A program made the position numbers and the translations under genes. Below are positions 48,387 to 57,680 of a stretch of 64,000 nt of DNA, piece after piece; positions within the stretch are counted from its first letter, which is position 1; the number at the start of each line of letters is the position of its first letter. Origin of the DNA: Acidaminobacter sp. JC074 (GTDB taxonomy: Bacteria; Bacillota; Clostridia; Peptostreptococcales; Acidaminobacteraceae); the NCBI RefSeq assembly GCF_022496765.1, contig NZ_VANV01000005.1:124001-188000 (forward strand), given 5' to 3'. The notes under the pieces are model-generated. The model was not told the origin of the DNA, did no database searches, and worked only from the letters and a program-made list of their open reading frames with translations.

Positions 48387-48436
48387 AGAACATATGTTCG
48401 TACTTTAATTATACACCTTCCTTCCAAAAAAGTAAA
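48387..48436 (-). promoter_or_regulatory. SOS promoter: sigma-A boxes with LexA site
   Basis: On the minus strand TTTACT (48436-48431), a 17-bp spacer and TATAAT (48413-48408) make a promoter. Directly after it lies CGAACATATGTTCT (48400-48387). This matches the Gram-positive LexA consensus CGAACRNRYGTTYC at 13 of 14 positions and would cover the transcription start. Confidence 0.85.
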
Positions 48437-48457
48437 CAAGAGCCCTAAAGCTCTTGT
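48436..48457 (-). terminator. Terminator of the PAP2 gene
   Basis: ACAAGAGC/GCTCTTGT with a six-base loop includes the end of the leftward gene and is followed by TTACTTTTTTGG. Confidence 0.75.
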
Positions 48458-48993
48458 AAAGAATCTGTCTTAAATATTTTCTTTGTAATCAGTATGGCTG
48501 CCATGGCATAAAGATAAGAAATTATCAGACTGCCGATAATGTCTGTTGGAAAATGTACATACAAGTACATTCTAGAAAAAGCCATCAATGATGCTAAAAT
48601 TATCGCCAGTATGTAAATCTTAACATTACCTATCATAAACTTTTCTTTCAGTAAAACATATGCAACTGAAAAAGCTGCTGATGTATGACCTGATGGGAAA
48701 GAATAGTCCGGCTGAGCATCAATCAGCATGGCCACTTCTTTAAACATATATGGTCTTTCTCTTCCAATGGCATTCTTTAAAATCACATTGGTAAATAGAC
48801 CAGAAAATGCAACGGATATTAGACAAGCTACACCTAATTTTCTTGTTTTCTTAAAAGCAATTAAAACCAAAGCAGTCACAATCCAAAAGATACCGGCATC
48901 ACCTATGGTGGTTATAAAAACCATAAAGCTATCAAGTAGACCGAATCGGATAGACTGAATAAAATCTAGTATTGCAAACTCAAAATTCATCAT
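48445..48993 (-). CDS. PAP2-family membrane phosphatase
   Basis: A 182-residue integral membrane protein has about five helices and all three PAP2 motifs: KNAIGRERP (about 73-81), PSGHTSAAF (about 100-108) and SRMYLYVHFPTDI (about 141-153). Family members dephosphorylate lipid phosphates such as undecaprenyl pyrophosphate or phosphatidic acid on the outer face of the membrane. GGGGGTG precedes two adjacent ATGs; either may be used. It is upstream of the SOS promoter on the same strand but ends at its own terminator. Confidence 0.93.
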   Translation of the reverse strand: MMNFEFAILDFIQSIRFGLLDSFMVFITTIGDAGIFWIVTALVLIAFKKTRKLGVACLISVAFSGLFTNVILKNAIGRERPYMFKEVAMLIDAQPDYSFPSGHTSAAFSVAYVLLKEKFMIGNVKIYILAIILASLMAFSRMYLYVHFPTDIIGSLIISYLYAMAAILITKKIFKTDSLQEL

Positions 48994-49036
48994 TTCACCC
49001 CCACTAAAAGCCTATCATAAGTGGGTTTGTTTTTCA

Positions 49037-52009
49037 TCATTTTTTGATAAATAATGTTTTTATTTCAAATGGTTTAAAGGTCAAAAGGTCATGTGCATCT
49101 TCTAAAGTCGTTTCATCTAATGAAGTTAAATATGTTTGACCTTCAAAAGCAGTCTCATATCTTGTTTGTCCGCTTTCGCCTAGTGATTCATAAAGTCTCA
49201 CGATGATACCATCACCTTTTTCAGAAATCTTAATTGTCTCAACAACAATTTGATCGTTAGAAAGAGAAAAATATGATTTTTCTGCTTGATCAAAATTACC
49301 TAACTGAGTTTCTACCTTGTGGTTCAGTAGATAACCTTCACTGATAATTTCTTTCATTTCTTTATGAGGCATAATGGAATAAGTAAAAGTATGTTTACCT
49401 AAATCAGCTTCAGGATTTGGATAGGTCGCACCTCTTAACAAACTTATTCTCATAGTCTTTTCATGAATATCATAGCCATACTTACAGTCACTCATAAGAG
49501 CAAGTCCATAATTTCTTTCAGCCAAATCACAGTAGTGATGACCACACACTTCAAACTTAGCCTCATCCCAAGATGTGTTTCTATGAATCGGTCTTTCAAT
49601 ATGACCAAACTGAATATCGTAACTTGCTTTACCGAGAATCGACGTTTCAAAACCTGCCTTAAGAAGAAGATGTCTTTCTTGCCAATCCACATCTGTATCA
49701 AAATCTATGCGACCATGTTCATGATAAAACTTGATGCTTTGATGAATCTTTGATTTCAAGAAAGATCTTTCTATTAATACCTCATCAAATACCTGACCTC
49801 TAATCATTTTTATTGAGTCTAGTTCATGTATCTTATACTGCTTTTCTTCAAAGTAGATGTTGACATCCCATGCATCATAATTGTGGGGACGATCTTCATA
49901 TAAAACGAGTTCATTGAAGTTACCTTCAGCCAGCTCACGGTCGTTGATCTTGTCATACAAACTTGTAATGATGCCATTTTCATCGAAGTCAACAGAATAG
50001 AACTTAGTCTCTACATGAGAAATGTCTTGTGTTTCAGTTTGACCTGAAATCATCTCAAAAGTCTTATAACCTTTAGGCGGCAGTGAAAGCATACATATCT
50101 GATTTTGAACTGGATAAACTTCATCCCTATACTTAAGTGCTGAAACCCCCTCTGGTAGAAAAACTCTTTGAAGTCCATCACTGGACGTGTGGTTAAAGGC
50201 TAACAGTCTCTTCTCATCACCCGATACATACTTATCTAGGTATCTATTCATCTCTTTATGGCCATCTAAGATAATCTTCTCATATTGGTCAAAAGATTCA
50301 TCGTAGACTTCCTTAATGGACGAACCAGGAATAATATCATGGAACTGATTGAGTAGAATCATCTCCCATCCCTTATCAATAAGACCCGACTTGTCCTCTT
50401 CAAAGATGGCGTTCATAAGCTCTAGGTGCATATATAGGTTTTCAGAATAGCGGTTGTACTTTTTAGACTTTGCCATGGTCGTCAATGTACCTCTATGGTA
50501 CTCTAAGTAAAGCTCTCCAATCCATTTAGGAAGATTCATCTTCGAAAAATCCATCTCAGAGAAATATTCTGTAAGAGAATTTATTTTAACCTTAGGCAGA
50601 CCAGGTATCCATTTACTCATACGTCTGCCCACTTCAAACATGTCTTTTGTTGGACCTCCGCCACCATCGCCATAGCCATAGCTGACCATAATATGATTGT
50701 TCTGATCTTTCTGTTGGTATCTCGCCCAAGCACCAGCAATTTGATGTGGTGCTATATCACCTTCATATTTGGATCTGTGATCACCCTTGTTAAAATCATC
50801 AATGTCCATTTTAGTAATAAAGTTTGTCTGAATTTCACTACCATCAATACCTTGCCAGTAGAAAGTATCATAAGGCATTTTGTTGTATTCATTCCATGAA
50901 ATCTTTGATGTCACAAAATGATCGATATGCATGCCATTTAGGATTTGTGGCAGAGCTGCCGTATAGCCAAATACATCTGGTAGCCACAATATCTTACTGT
51001 CTACCTCAAAGTTTTCCTTCATATATTTTTTACCAAGAAGGATCTGTCTAATTAAGGACTCACCCGATGTAAGGTTGCAATCTGCTTCTAGCCACATGGC
51101 ACCTTCTACTTCAAATCGACCTTCTTTTATACGATTAAGTATCTTGTCAAAGACTTCAGGATAACTTTCTTTAACGAACTGAAGAAGAATCGGTTGTGAT
51201 GCCATAAAGAGATAATCATCATACAATTCCATTAGCTTGAGTGCTGTCGAAAAAGATCTTACAGACTTTTCACGTGTTTGCTTTAAAGTCCACAACCATG
51301 CCACGTCGATGTGTGTATGACCGATACAAGATACTTTTGCCACTAGGTCTTTATTGTAAAGAATTTCAGAAACTTCTTCATGGCTATAAATCGTCTCCTC
51401 TAGGTATTTTCTTGCTTGCTTAACAGAATCCTCTGTTGGATAAGCTCTTAAATCAAGTAAGTTAATGGCATGATTTAAATGCTTTAGCAAGTATGTTTTT
51501 TCAGTTTCCTCTACAACCTCAGCGGCCTCCAAAGGTACCTTCAAATCATAAATCAATTGCTCTAGCTCTAGATTTATCTTACCAACTTTTAATCTAAAAT
51601 ATACCGGAAAGCCCTGCATGCCTACAAAGCCATGAAAATCCAGTCTGACCTTTTTTCCTGATGGAATCAAAACCTCACGGTGGTTGACGTCAAGCCCCTG
51701 AAAAACTTCACCATCCACAAACAAAAGAAACTGTGGATTCATAGCTTCCCATTGGCCTTCCTTACCTGTTTCTAAGCGAATCATATAGTCACCATGACAA
51801 TCATTTAAATCAAGTTCTGCCTTAAACCACGCACGTGTCTCATGCCAAAGGTCATCATATCTGTGAAGTTTATAATCTCCATTTGCATCCGCCTCTTTTG
51901 GTGTCTTAAAGTCTCCTGACTTCATCCATACTTGGTCAACCGGTTTAAGATCCACTTTAAAGGCCTCTAAATCTTTTATTATCTTTTTTACTCTCTCATA
52001 TTTAAACAT
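49037..52009 (-). CDS. GH38 alpha-mannosidase
   Basis: This 990-residue glycoside hydrolase family 38 enzyme removes alpha-linked mannose. An N-terminal beta domain (1-220) precedes the catalytic barrel. The zinc site starts at GHTHIDVAWLW (230-240), and the nucleophile is D345 in LPDVFGY. YGYGDGGGGPT and the HDIIPGSSI segment follow, then the beta-sandwich C-terminus with RNTSWDEAKFE. There is no signal peptide, so it works in the cytoplasm on imported sugars. AGGTGA precedes the ATG. It is 71 bp after an AraC regulator on the same strand, which probably controls it. No mannoside transporter is nearby. Confidence 0.95.
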   Translation of the reverse strand: MFKYERVKKIIKDLEAFKVDLKPVDQVWMKSGDFKTPKEADANGDYKLHRYDDLWHETRAWFKAELDLNDCHGDYMIRLETGKEGQWEAMNPQFLLFVDGEVFQGLDVNHREVLIPSGKKVRLDFHGFVGMQGFPVYFRLKVGKINLELEQLIYDLKVPLEAAEVVEETEKTYLLKHLNHAINLLDLRAYPTEDSVKQARKYLEETIYSHEEVSEILYNKDLVAKVSCIGHTHIDVAWLWTLKQTREKSVRSFSTALKLMELYDDYLFMASQPILLQFVKESYPEVFDKILNRIKEGRFEVEGAMWLEADCNLTSGESLIRQILLGKKYMKENFEVDSKILWLPDVFGYTAALPQILNGMHIDHFVTSKISWNEYNKMPYDTFYWQGIDGSEIQTNFITKMDIDDFNKGDHRSKYEGDIAPHQIAGAWARYQQKDQNNHIMVSYGYGDGGGGPTKDMFEVGRRMSKWIPGLPKVKINSLTEYFSEMDFSKMNLPKWIGELYLEYHRGTLTTMAKSKKYNRYSENLYMHLELMNAIFEEDKSGLIDKGWEMILLNQFHDIIPGSSIKEVYDESFDQYEKIILDGHKEMNRYLDKYVSGDEKRLLAFNHTSSDGLQRVFLPEGVSALKYRDEVYPVQNQICMLSLPPKGYKTFEMISGQTETQDISHVETKFYSVDFDENGIITSLYDKINDRELAEGNFNELVLYEDRPHNYDAWDVNIYFEEKQYKIHELDSIKMIRGQVFDEVLIERSFLKSKIHQSIKFYHEHGRIDFDTDVDWQERHLLLKAGFETSILGKASYDIQFGHIERPIHRNTSWDEAKFEVCGHHYCDLAERNYGLALMSDCKYGYDIHEKTMRISLLRGATYPNPEADLGKHTFTYSIMPHKEMKEIISEGYLLNHKVETQLGNFDQAEKSYFSLSNDQIVVETIKISEKGDGIIVRLYESLGESGQTRYETAFEGQTYLTSLDETTLEDAHDLLTFKPFEIKTLFIKK

Positions 52010-52080
52010 AAAAAATCACCTACCTCGACTTTAGTCTAAGAGATAAGTGATGAATATAAAATATTATTATCTGACCATTT

Positions 52081-52959
52081 TTATAGATTTTCGGACATTT
52101 TTCTAAACTCAGTCGGTGAAACAGACTCGTACTTCTTAAAAAACTGGTTAAAGTAATAGACACTTGAAAAGCCTGTTTCTTCTGCAATTTCAGAAATACG
52201 CTTGTTGGTGTACTTGAGCATATCTTTGCAAACAGTCATTCTTAAATCGGACATCAACTGCTTGACTGTCAGGCCAGTATTATCCTTTACGATGCGATTG
52301 AGCTGTTTTTCACTCAGATGGATATGACTAGAAATCTCCGCAACTGTCAAATGATCTGAAAGGTTGCTTCTGATGTATCTATAGATTTCATGGTATCTTG
52401 CATCAAAGTGTTTGAACTTCTTTTTCGATTCATAAGAAGTAAAGTCTTTTGCCAGTCTTCGTGTCGCTTCAACAAGTATGAGGGTCATCAAACTTTTTAT
52501 AGCATTTTGATAACCAATGGCCTTATCTTCAGCTTCTAATAGTGCTTTCGAAAAGAGTTTGAGGATTTCCTCACATTCAGGTACAGCCATTGAACTCTTT
52601 CTTAATACCTCATAGATGGCAAAACCCTCTGATTGATTGTCATCCAAAAGGGTGATGTTACAGTTTAGACAATACTCCTTATAAGAGTCTGTCAGGCCTT
52701 GAGTCTGGGCATGTTGTTTCCCTGGCGGCGTCAAATAAAACTGACCCTTAGATACAATGAAGTCATCATCTTCTAAATAGACATGACCATCACCTTCTGC
52801 ACAAAAATGAAACTCAAAACTGTGGTGCATATGTTCATCAATGACCCATTGCCCCTCTTTCTCCATTTCCCTAAACCATATGACCTCTATTAAGAGATGA
52901 TCTGTTCTTAGGGTTAAATCAAGTTCTGATAATGATTCTGATGCCTTAGAATACCCCAT
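52081..52959 (-). CDS. AraC-family regulator with cupin sensor
   Basis: This 292-residue regulator has an N-terminal cupin-like ligand domain (about 20-160; HMHHSFEFHFCAEGDGHVYL and LTPPGKQHAQ). A C-terminal double helix-turn-helix of the AraC type follows (about 190-290), with LTVAEISSHIHLSEKQLNRIVK and RISEIAEETGFSSVYYFNQFFKKYESVSPTEFR. GGAGGGG precedes the ATG. It lies directly before the GH38 mannosidase gene on the same strand, so it probably activates mannoside use. Confidence 0.93.
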   Translation of the reverse strand: MGYSKASESLSELDLTLRTDHLLIEVIWFREMEKEGQWVIDEHMHHSFEFHFCAEGDGHVYLEDDDFIVSKGQFYLTPPGKQHAQTQGLTDSYKEYCLNCNITLLDDNQSEGFAIYEVLRKSSMAVPECEEILKLFSKALLEAEDKAIGYQNAIKSLMTLILVEATRRLAKDFTSYESKKKFKHFDARYHEIYRYIRSNLSDHLTVAEISSHIHLSEKQLNRIVKDNTGLTVKQLMSDLRMTVCKDMLKYTNKRISEIAEETGFSSVYYFNQFFKKYESVSPTEFRKMSENL

Positions 52960-53030
52960 AAGCCCCTCCTGTTAAAATTATTATAGAGTCCATGAATATT
53001 TTAGTAAACAATTTTTTTTAAAAACAAAAA

Positions 53031-53052
53031 AATCAAGGTTTTATCCCTGATT
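53031..53052 (-). terminator. Hairpin downstream of the DUF2680-like gene
   Basis: AATCAAGG/CCCTGATT with one mismatch and a six-base loop, followed by TTTTTTTGTTTTT on the minus strand. Confidence 0.6.
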
Positions 53053-53065
53053 AAATCATATAACT

Positions 53066-53473
53066 TTAATTGTTTCTACCACCTCTATAGCCTCTACCGT
53101 TCATAGGTCTTTCACCAGATTGACAACCTTGACCATCTTGAGAATGAGAGCCTTGATGCATACCTTGGTTTTTATGTGGCATGATTTCATATAAATCATC
53201 CGCATAGTCTGACTCTCTTAACCATTGGCCAAACCCAAGGCCTCTCATGGTATTGTTACGAACCTTATTTTCTAGATCTTCATAAATAGCATCTGCTTCA
53301 GCTTGCGTAAGTGTACCTTCTGTAACCTTCTCTCCTAGGAAGATACTTTTCACACTTAATACCTTAGCATAATCCTCTTCTGAAAGTTCACAAATATCAT
53401 CCTCTGCAAATGCATAAACACTTAAGCCCATCACCATAATCATGGATAAAACTAACAATAATATTTTTTTCAT
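53066..53473 (-). CDS. Secreted DUF2680-like small protein
   Basis: A 135-residue protein has a clear signal peptide (KKILLLVLSMIMVMGLSVYAFA, cleavage likely after residue 23). The mature part has a helical VTEGTLTQAEADAIYEDLE segment typical of DUF2680-type secreted proteins. It ends in a glycine, histidine and arginine-rich tail (HQGSHSQDGQG, GRGYRGGRNN) and may bind metal or wall polymers. The ATG at 53473 has GGAGGG. There is no operon partner. Confidence 0.75.
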   Translation of the reverse strand: MKKILLLVLSMIMVMGLSVYAFAEDDICELSEEDYAKVLSVKSIFLGEKVTEGTLTQAEADAIYEDLENKVRNNTMRGLGFGQWLRESDYADDLYEIMPHKNQGMHQGSHSQDGQGCQSGERPMNGRGYRGGRNN

Positions 53474-53588
53474 GCTTCCCTCCTTCTTTCTAGTTAAATA
53501 ATAATCCTTTAAAGTGACAGAATTATGACAAATCATGTACAGTTCAAATAATTACTAGAAATGATTTTTTAGCTGAGAAAACATATGA

Positions 53589-54167
53589 TTATAAAACAAT
53601 TGATACAGCAGTTACAAGAAGCACAATAGATAATACAGCATTGACGACTTTTTCTCTTTTTATCAAGAATGAATGAAAAATCGAACCAAACAGAGCCCAT
53701 GAAAGTGTCGCAATAAAACCGACCAGTGCTAATCCAAGAGCAAACAATAAAATTGCTAAACGACTCTCGTAATGGGGAAGCACAAAAGTCGATAGAGTAG
53801 TCATGCCATAAAGAATGACTTTTGGATTTACAAACTGAAGTGATAAACCTTCTTTAAAGCCGTATAGGGCAGTATTTTCATTTTCCACTGCATAAGAACT
53901 TTTGAATATTTTTATGGCAAGCCAAACAATGTAAAGAGCGCCAACGTATTTCATAATCGGCTTTACAACAGGCAGCATTTGGCCTAGAACATGACTAAAT
54001 CCGCCGCAAAGTAACATAACAATGGTAAAACCAAAAAACACACCAACGTTAAATTTAAGACCTTTTCTCACGCCAGCCTTACCTGCATTGATCAGAGACA
54101 TGATATTGTTGGGTCCTGGTGTGAATGTCGTAATCAACACATAGGATATAAAGGATAAATAATTCAT
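53589..54167 (-). CDS. LysE-family amino acid exporter
   Basis: This 192-residue membrane protein has six hydrophobic helices. The start LITTFTPGPNNIMSLINAGKAGVRKG is the LysE/RhtB signature, and QFVNPKVILYGMTTLSTF follows. The family exports amino acids and related compounds. GAGGAGG precedes the ATG. It is divergent from an XRE-cupin regulator, with direct repeats between them, so that protein likely controls export. Confidence 0.93.
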   Translation of the reverse strand: MNYLSFISYVLITTFTPGPNNIMSLINAGKAGVRKGLKFNVGVFFGFTIVMLLCGGFSHVLGQMLPVVKPIMKYVGALYIVWLAIKIFKSSYAVENENTALYGFKEGLSLQFVNPKVILYGMTTLSTFVLPHYESRLAILLFALGLALVGFIATLSWALFGSIFHSFLIKREKVVNAVLSIVLLVTAVSIVL

Positions 54168-54228
54168 AGATATACCTCCTCAAATTTGTGTGTTATAATA
54201 AACAATATAGTCATTATATCAAACTTAC

Positions 54229-54259
54229 GTTTAATATACAATACAAAATGTTTAATATA
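54229..54259. promoter_or_regulatory. Direct repeats between the exporter and its regulator
   Basis: GTTTAATATA occurs at 54229-54238 and 54250-54259, starting 21 bp apart or two helical turns. The second is part of a TTAATATATTAA palindrome. They lie upstream of the regulator's ribosome binding site and next to the exporter promoter, a suitable place for an XRE-type operator. Confidence 0.55.
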
Positions 54260-54273
54260 TTAAAAGGAGTCTT

Positions 54274-54828
54274 ATGGATAATTATAAAAATGTCATAGGT
54301 GCCAACTTGAAAAAGCTTAGAACCAAACAGAAAATGAGTCTAGATAAGGTTGCTAAACTCACTGGTATCAGTAAAGGTATGCTATCACAAATAGAAAAAG
54401 GCACATCTAATCCCTCTATTTCGACTGTTTGGAAATTGGCCAATGGTTTTAAAATATCATTTACAGAGTTAATGAACGTACCAGAAGAGAACGTAGAAAT
54501 CATATCACTTGAAAATAGAGAACCTCTTACAGGCGATTCTGGCCGCTACAGAAATTATCCAATCGTTTTATTTGATCCTAAGAAGAGATTTGAAACATAT
54601 CAGATTGAACTTGATCCAGGCGCACATTTTGAAGCAGAGGCTCATATAGAAAATTCTCAGGAGTTTATTACTGTTATTGATGGTCAGCTCCTAATGACAG
54701 TCGACGGTATAGAATATCACTTAAAGAAAGGAGACACCATCAAGTTTAAAGCGGATGTTAAACATACTTATGACAATCCAATTGAGACTTTAAGTATCCT
54801 GCACATGATTTTGTACTACCCTGAATAA
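54274..54828 (+). CDS. XRE-cupin transcriptional regulator
   Basis: This 184-residue regulator has an N-terminal Cro/C1-type helix-turn-helix (about 6-62; GANLKKLRTKQKMSLDKVAKL, GISKGMLSQIEKGTSNPSI). A C-terminal cupin domain (about 105-180; HIENSQEFITVIDGQLLMTVDG, KKGDTIKF) follows. This PuuR-like architecture is common next to LysE-type exporters. AAAGGAG precedes the ATG. It probably represses the divergent exporter until an amino acid or amine binds the cupin. Confidence 0.93.
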   Translation: MDNYKNVIGANLKKLRTKQKMSLDKVAKLTGISKGMLSQIEKGTSNPSISTVWKLANGFKISFTELMNVPEENVEIISLENREPLTGDSGRYRNYPIVLFDPKKRFETYQIELDPGAHFEAEAHIENSQEFITVIDGQLLMTVDGIEYHLKKGDTIKFKADVKHTYDNPIETLSILHMILYYPE

Positions 54829-54852
54829 TAAAAGACAATTACTCAAAAAAGC

Positions 54853-54880
54853 AAAAGAATGACAGACGTCATTCTTTTTA
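54853..54880 (+). terminator. Terminator after the XRE-cupin gene
   Basis: AAAAGAATGAC/GTCATTCTTTT with loop AGAC and a T-run. The following 240 bp before pyrE also holds a TGATG/CATCA hairpin near 54912-54926 but no gene. Confidence 0.8.
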
Positions 54881-55118
54881 GATTTGGGGTAGTATTATAT
54901 CTCTTGTTTAATGATGCTAGGCATCATCAGAAGCTTCTTGTGATTTCTCCACATGACCTTCCTACATATTGTAAATACATTATAGTCTTCTTTTGTGACA
55001 ATTTAATGGCAACCTAAAATCAATTTGTGGTTTTTTTCAATTATTTCTTCTAGCATTCCTTAAAAAAGTGTTGTATACTTTTCAAGATAAATTCATACAA
55101 CGAGAAAGGACGGGTAAT

Positions 55119-55787
55119 ATGGAACAATACAAAATTGACTTTATTAAGTTCATGATCGATTCAAATGTACTAACTTTTGGAGATTTTACAACTAAGAGTG
55201 GTAGAAAAACACCATTCTTTATTAATGCAGGTAACTATAAAACTGGTGAGCAATTAAAAAAACTTGGTGAATTTTATGCAACAGCTATAAAAGAGAACTA
55301 TGGTGATTTTGATATCTTATTTGGTCCTGCTTACAAGGGTATTCCTTTAAGTGTTACAACTGCCATCGCTTTAAACGAAGTTGGCATGAATGTTTCATAC
55401 TGCTCTAACAGAAAAGAATTAAAAGACCATGGTGATAAAGGTATTTTACTTGGTAGCAAATTAGCGGACAAGCAAAAGGTACTAATCATTGAAGATGTAA
55501 CTACAGCTGGTACATCGATTTACGAAACGATGCCTATCTTAAAAGCTCAGGCAGACGTAGACGTTATGGGGCTAATCATCTCTGTAAACAGAATGGAAAA
55601 GGGTCAAGGCGAGCAAACAGCTTTAGTTGAGCTTGAAGAGAAATTTGGCTTCAAGACTTGTGCTATTGTAACAATGGAAGAAGTTGTCGACTACCTTTAC
55701 AATAGAGAAATTGATGGCCAAGTAATCATCGATGACAATATGAAAAAAAGCATTGAAGCTTATTATGAAATATATGGAGCAAAGTAG
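55119..55787 (+). CDS. pyrE: Orotate phosphoribosyltransferase
   Basis: This 222-residue enzyme joins orotate and PRPP to make OMP in pyrimidine synthesis. The PRPP-binding signature is VLIIEDVTTAGTSI (about residues 125-138). KSGRKTPFFINAGNY and GPAYKGIPLSV are the other family features. The length is typical of the single-domain type. I placed the start at the ATG at 55119 after AAAGGACGGG. No other pyr gene is nearby. A TATACT box at 55074-55079 could be its -10. Confidence 0.93.
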   Translation: MEQYKIDFIKFMIDSNVLTFGDFTTKSGRKTPFFINAGNYKTGEQLKKLGEFYATAIKENYGDFDILFGPAYKGIPLSVTTAIALNEVGMNVSYCSNRKELKDHGDKGILLGSKLADKQKVLIIEDVTTAGTSIYETMPILKAQADVDVMGLIISVNRMEKGQGEQTALVELEEKFGFKTCAIVTMEEVVDYLYNREIDGQVIIDDNMKKSIEAYYEIYGAK

Positions 55788-55806
55788 CGGAAGCTACTTT
55801 TTTCTT
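55781..55806 (+). terminator. Terminator of pyrE
   Basis: AAAGTAGC/GCTACTTT with loop GGAA overlaps the stop codon and is followed by TTTCTTTTG. Confidence 0.8.
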
Positions 55807-55823
55807 TTGTCATTACTTTCATT

Positions 55824-56204
55824 TTGATCGTTTATGGTAGGATGAACCGACCATATGTGAGTGCGTTTTTTCATGAATATCATTATAGAATTTTAACGAT
55901 GTTTGTTCAGAATTATTATGTCAATTCTACTTTTTCTGGACACTTGTCATTCTTGCACAGCAAGCTAAACTTCTTGTATGATAAAAGATATCCATCATGT
56001 ATAAAGAAATGCGTCCATCTTGTATAAATATATGGTAGTCTCGGCATTAATACTGTTATCTTCTTTAGTGATCATATGATAGATATTACTTCTCATGATT
56101 TTTCAGGCATGATTTTAAATTCAAGAACCAATGGGATAAGCTACAATTTATTGAGTGATCTTGATGTTAACCAAGTACATGACAATTACAAATCTGCACA
56201 ATAA
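55824..56204 (+). pseudogene. Possible decayed reading frame broken by one TAA
   Basis: A frame of 126 codons runs from 55824 to 56204 with a single internal stop, TAA at 56025-56027. Before it the product reads ...MNRPYVSAFFHEYHYRI...; after it IYGSLGINTVIFFSDHMIDI and ...SYNLLSDLDVNQVHDNYKSAQ. The second part has normal protein-like composition. There is no well-spaced ribosome binding site. I do not recognise it; it may be the remnant of a lost gene or chance. Confidence 0.3.
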
Positions 56205-56224
56205 AACCCACATATGTGGGTTTT
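56203..56224. terminator. Palindromic terminator of the two-component operon
   Basis: AAAACCCACATATGTGGGTTTT is a perfect 22-bp palindrome covering the histidine kinase stop codon region. Confidence 0.8.
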
Positions 56225-57680
56225 AAATTTCAATAAAAAATGCTACACCGTTGTCTTCATTATAAGCACCATAAGAACCTTGATGTTTTTCTACTATGGC
56301 ACGAACTATGGACAAGCCAATTCCAGAGCCGCCTATTCTTCTTTCTTTGTTTTTTGACTTAAAGAACGATGTCCAGATCTTTTCAAAATCTTGCTCTCTG
56401 ATTCGACTGCCAGTGTTCTTAATCACAACCCTTGTCTTATCTTCCTGCGAAACCTCAATTGTTATCTGGCCTTGGTCTGAGGTATATTCAATGGCATTGA
56501 CAATCAAGTTGGTTAAGGCTTGTTCTAACCTTCTCTTGTCTCCAGATATTTCTATTATATCATCTTTGTCAAGTTGTACCTTTATTTGCTTTTCTCTGAT
56601 TAGATAAGCATATCTATCAATAATCTCATCAATGAGAGAAGATAAGTCCAGTGATTTTATATCCAGCTCAAAGGCATCATACTCAAGCTCTGTAAGATCT
56701 AACAAGTCTCTTACAAGTCTGTCCATGTGCTCTGCTTCATTTGAAATAACATTTAAATAATAAGCTTTCTTTTCATCATCTAAAACATCATTTTCTCTCA
56801 ATCCTTCTGAATAAGACATAACAAGAGCTATTGGCGTCTTTAACTCATGAGAAACGTTGGCAATGAGTGTTTTTCTCATCTCCACATTTTTTTCTTTTTC
56901 TTTGATGTCTTCTAAGAGTTTTTCATTGGCAAGCTGCAAATCAGTTAGAGCACCTTCTAAGGCCTGACTCATTGCGTTGATGTTCTCACCTAATGACTGT
57001 ATTTCATCATTGGAATGACCTTCAAACTTTTCAGTAAAATCCAACTCAGAAATCTTACTGGTCATATCCGTTAACTGAATAATTGGCTTGGTCATCTTCC
57101 TAGCCATCAATACAACAATAATGATTGCCACCACTAAAAGAACCAAGACGATATAGACATTAAATCTCATAGCAATGTCTGCTGTTGTATTTAGACTTTC
57201 AAAAGGTGTTGTCACAAGCAAAATATCACCATTATCAAGCTTGTAAACCAAACCGAGAAGCTGGGTTGTTATGGCATCGTGTTCAAAGTCAAAAAAGACA
57301 TAGCCTTCATCACTTAAGTCAACCTTAATGCCATGAGGCAGGTTGATGGTATTTCTATTATTTCTACCATTGCCCTTACCTTGCCATTCATTTTTCATGA
57401 AGAGATTAAATGAAAACTCCAGTGACTGGTTTTCAGAAAACAACTGGACACTGGCCTGTTTTTTAGTTATAAACTCATTGATAAGTTTAACCACTTCTTT
57501 TGTATCACCATAATTATCATTGATACTATCAGCAAAAGCATGTATCTCATGTTTTTCTTGGGCTAAATAATAATCATAAAAGAAAAACTTGTTGATCAAA
57601 AGACCTACTGATAGTAGAACTACGACCATGACTGTTAAGATCATGGCCCATTTATAGGATATTGAAAATGAGTTCTTCAT
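56223..57680 (-). CDS. Two-component sensor histidine kinase
   Basis: This 485-residue membrane kinase has helices at about 11-33 and 173-193, with an extracellular sensor between. A HAMP domain (about 194-247) and the dimerisation domain with the phosphorylated H278 in NVSHELKTP follow. The ATPase domain has the N box LTNLIVNAIEYT and the G boxes GGSGIGLSI. A GKGNGRNNRNT stretch lies in the sensor. It directly follows its response regulator with no gap. The stimulus is unknown. Confidence 0.94.
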   Translation of the reverse strand: MKNSFSISYKWAMILTVMVVVLLSVGLLINKFFFYDYYLAQEKHEIHAFADSINDNYGDTKEVVKLINEFITKKQASVQLFSENQSLEFSFNLFMKNEWQGKGNGRNNRNTINLPHGIKVDLSDEGYVFFDFEHDAITTQLLGLVYKLDNGDILLVTTPFESLNTTADIAMRFNVYIVLVLLVVAIIIVVLMARKMTKPIIQLTDMTSKISELDFTEKFEGHSNDEIQSLGENINAMSQALEGALTDLQLANEKLLEDIKEKEKNVEMRKTLIANVSHELKTPIALVMSYSEGLRENDVLDDEKKAYYLNVISNEAEHMDRLVRDLLDLTELEYDAFELDIKSLDLSSLIDEIIDRYAYLIREKQIKVQLDKDDIIEISGDKRRLEQALTNLIVNAIEYTSDQGQITIEVSQEDKTRVVIKNTGSRIREQDFEKIWTSFFKSKNKERRIGGSGIGLSIVRAIVEKHQGSYGAYNEDNGVAFFIEI

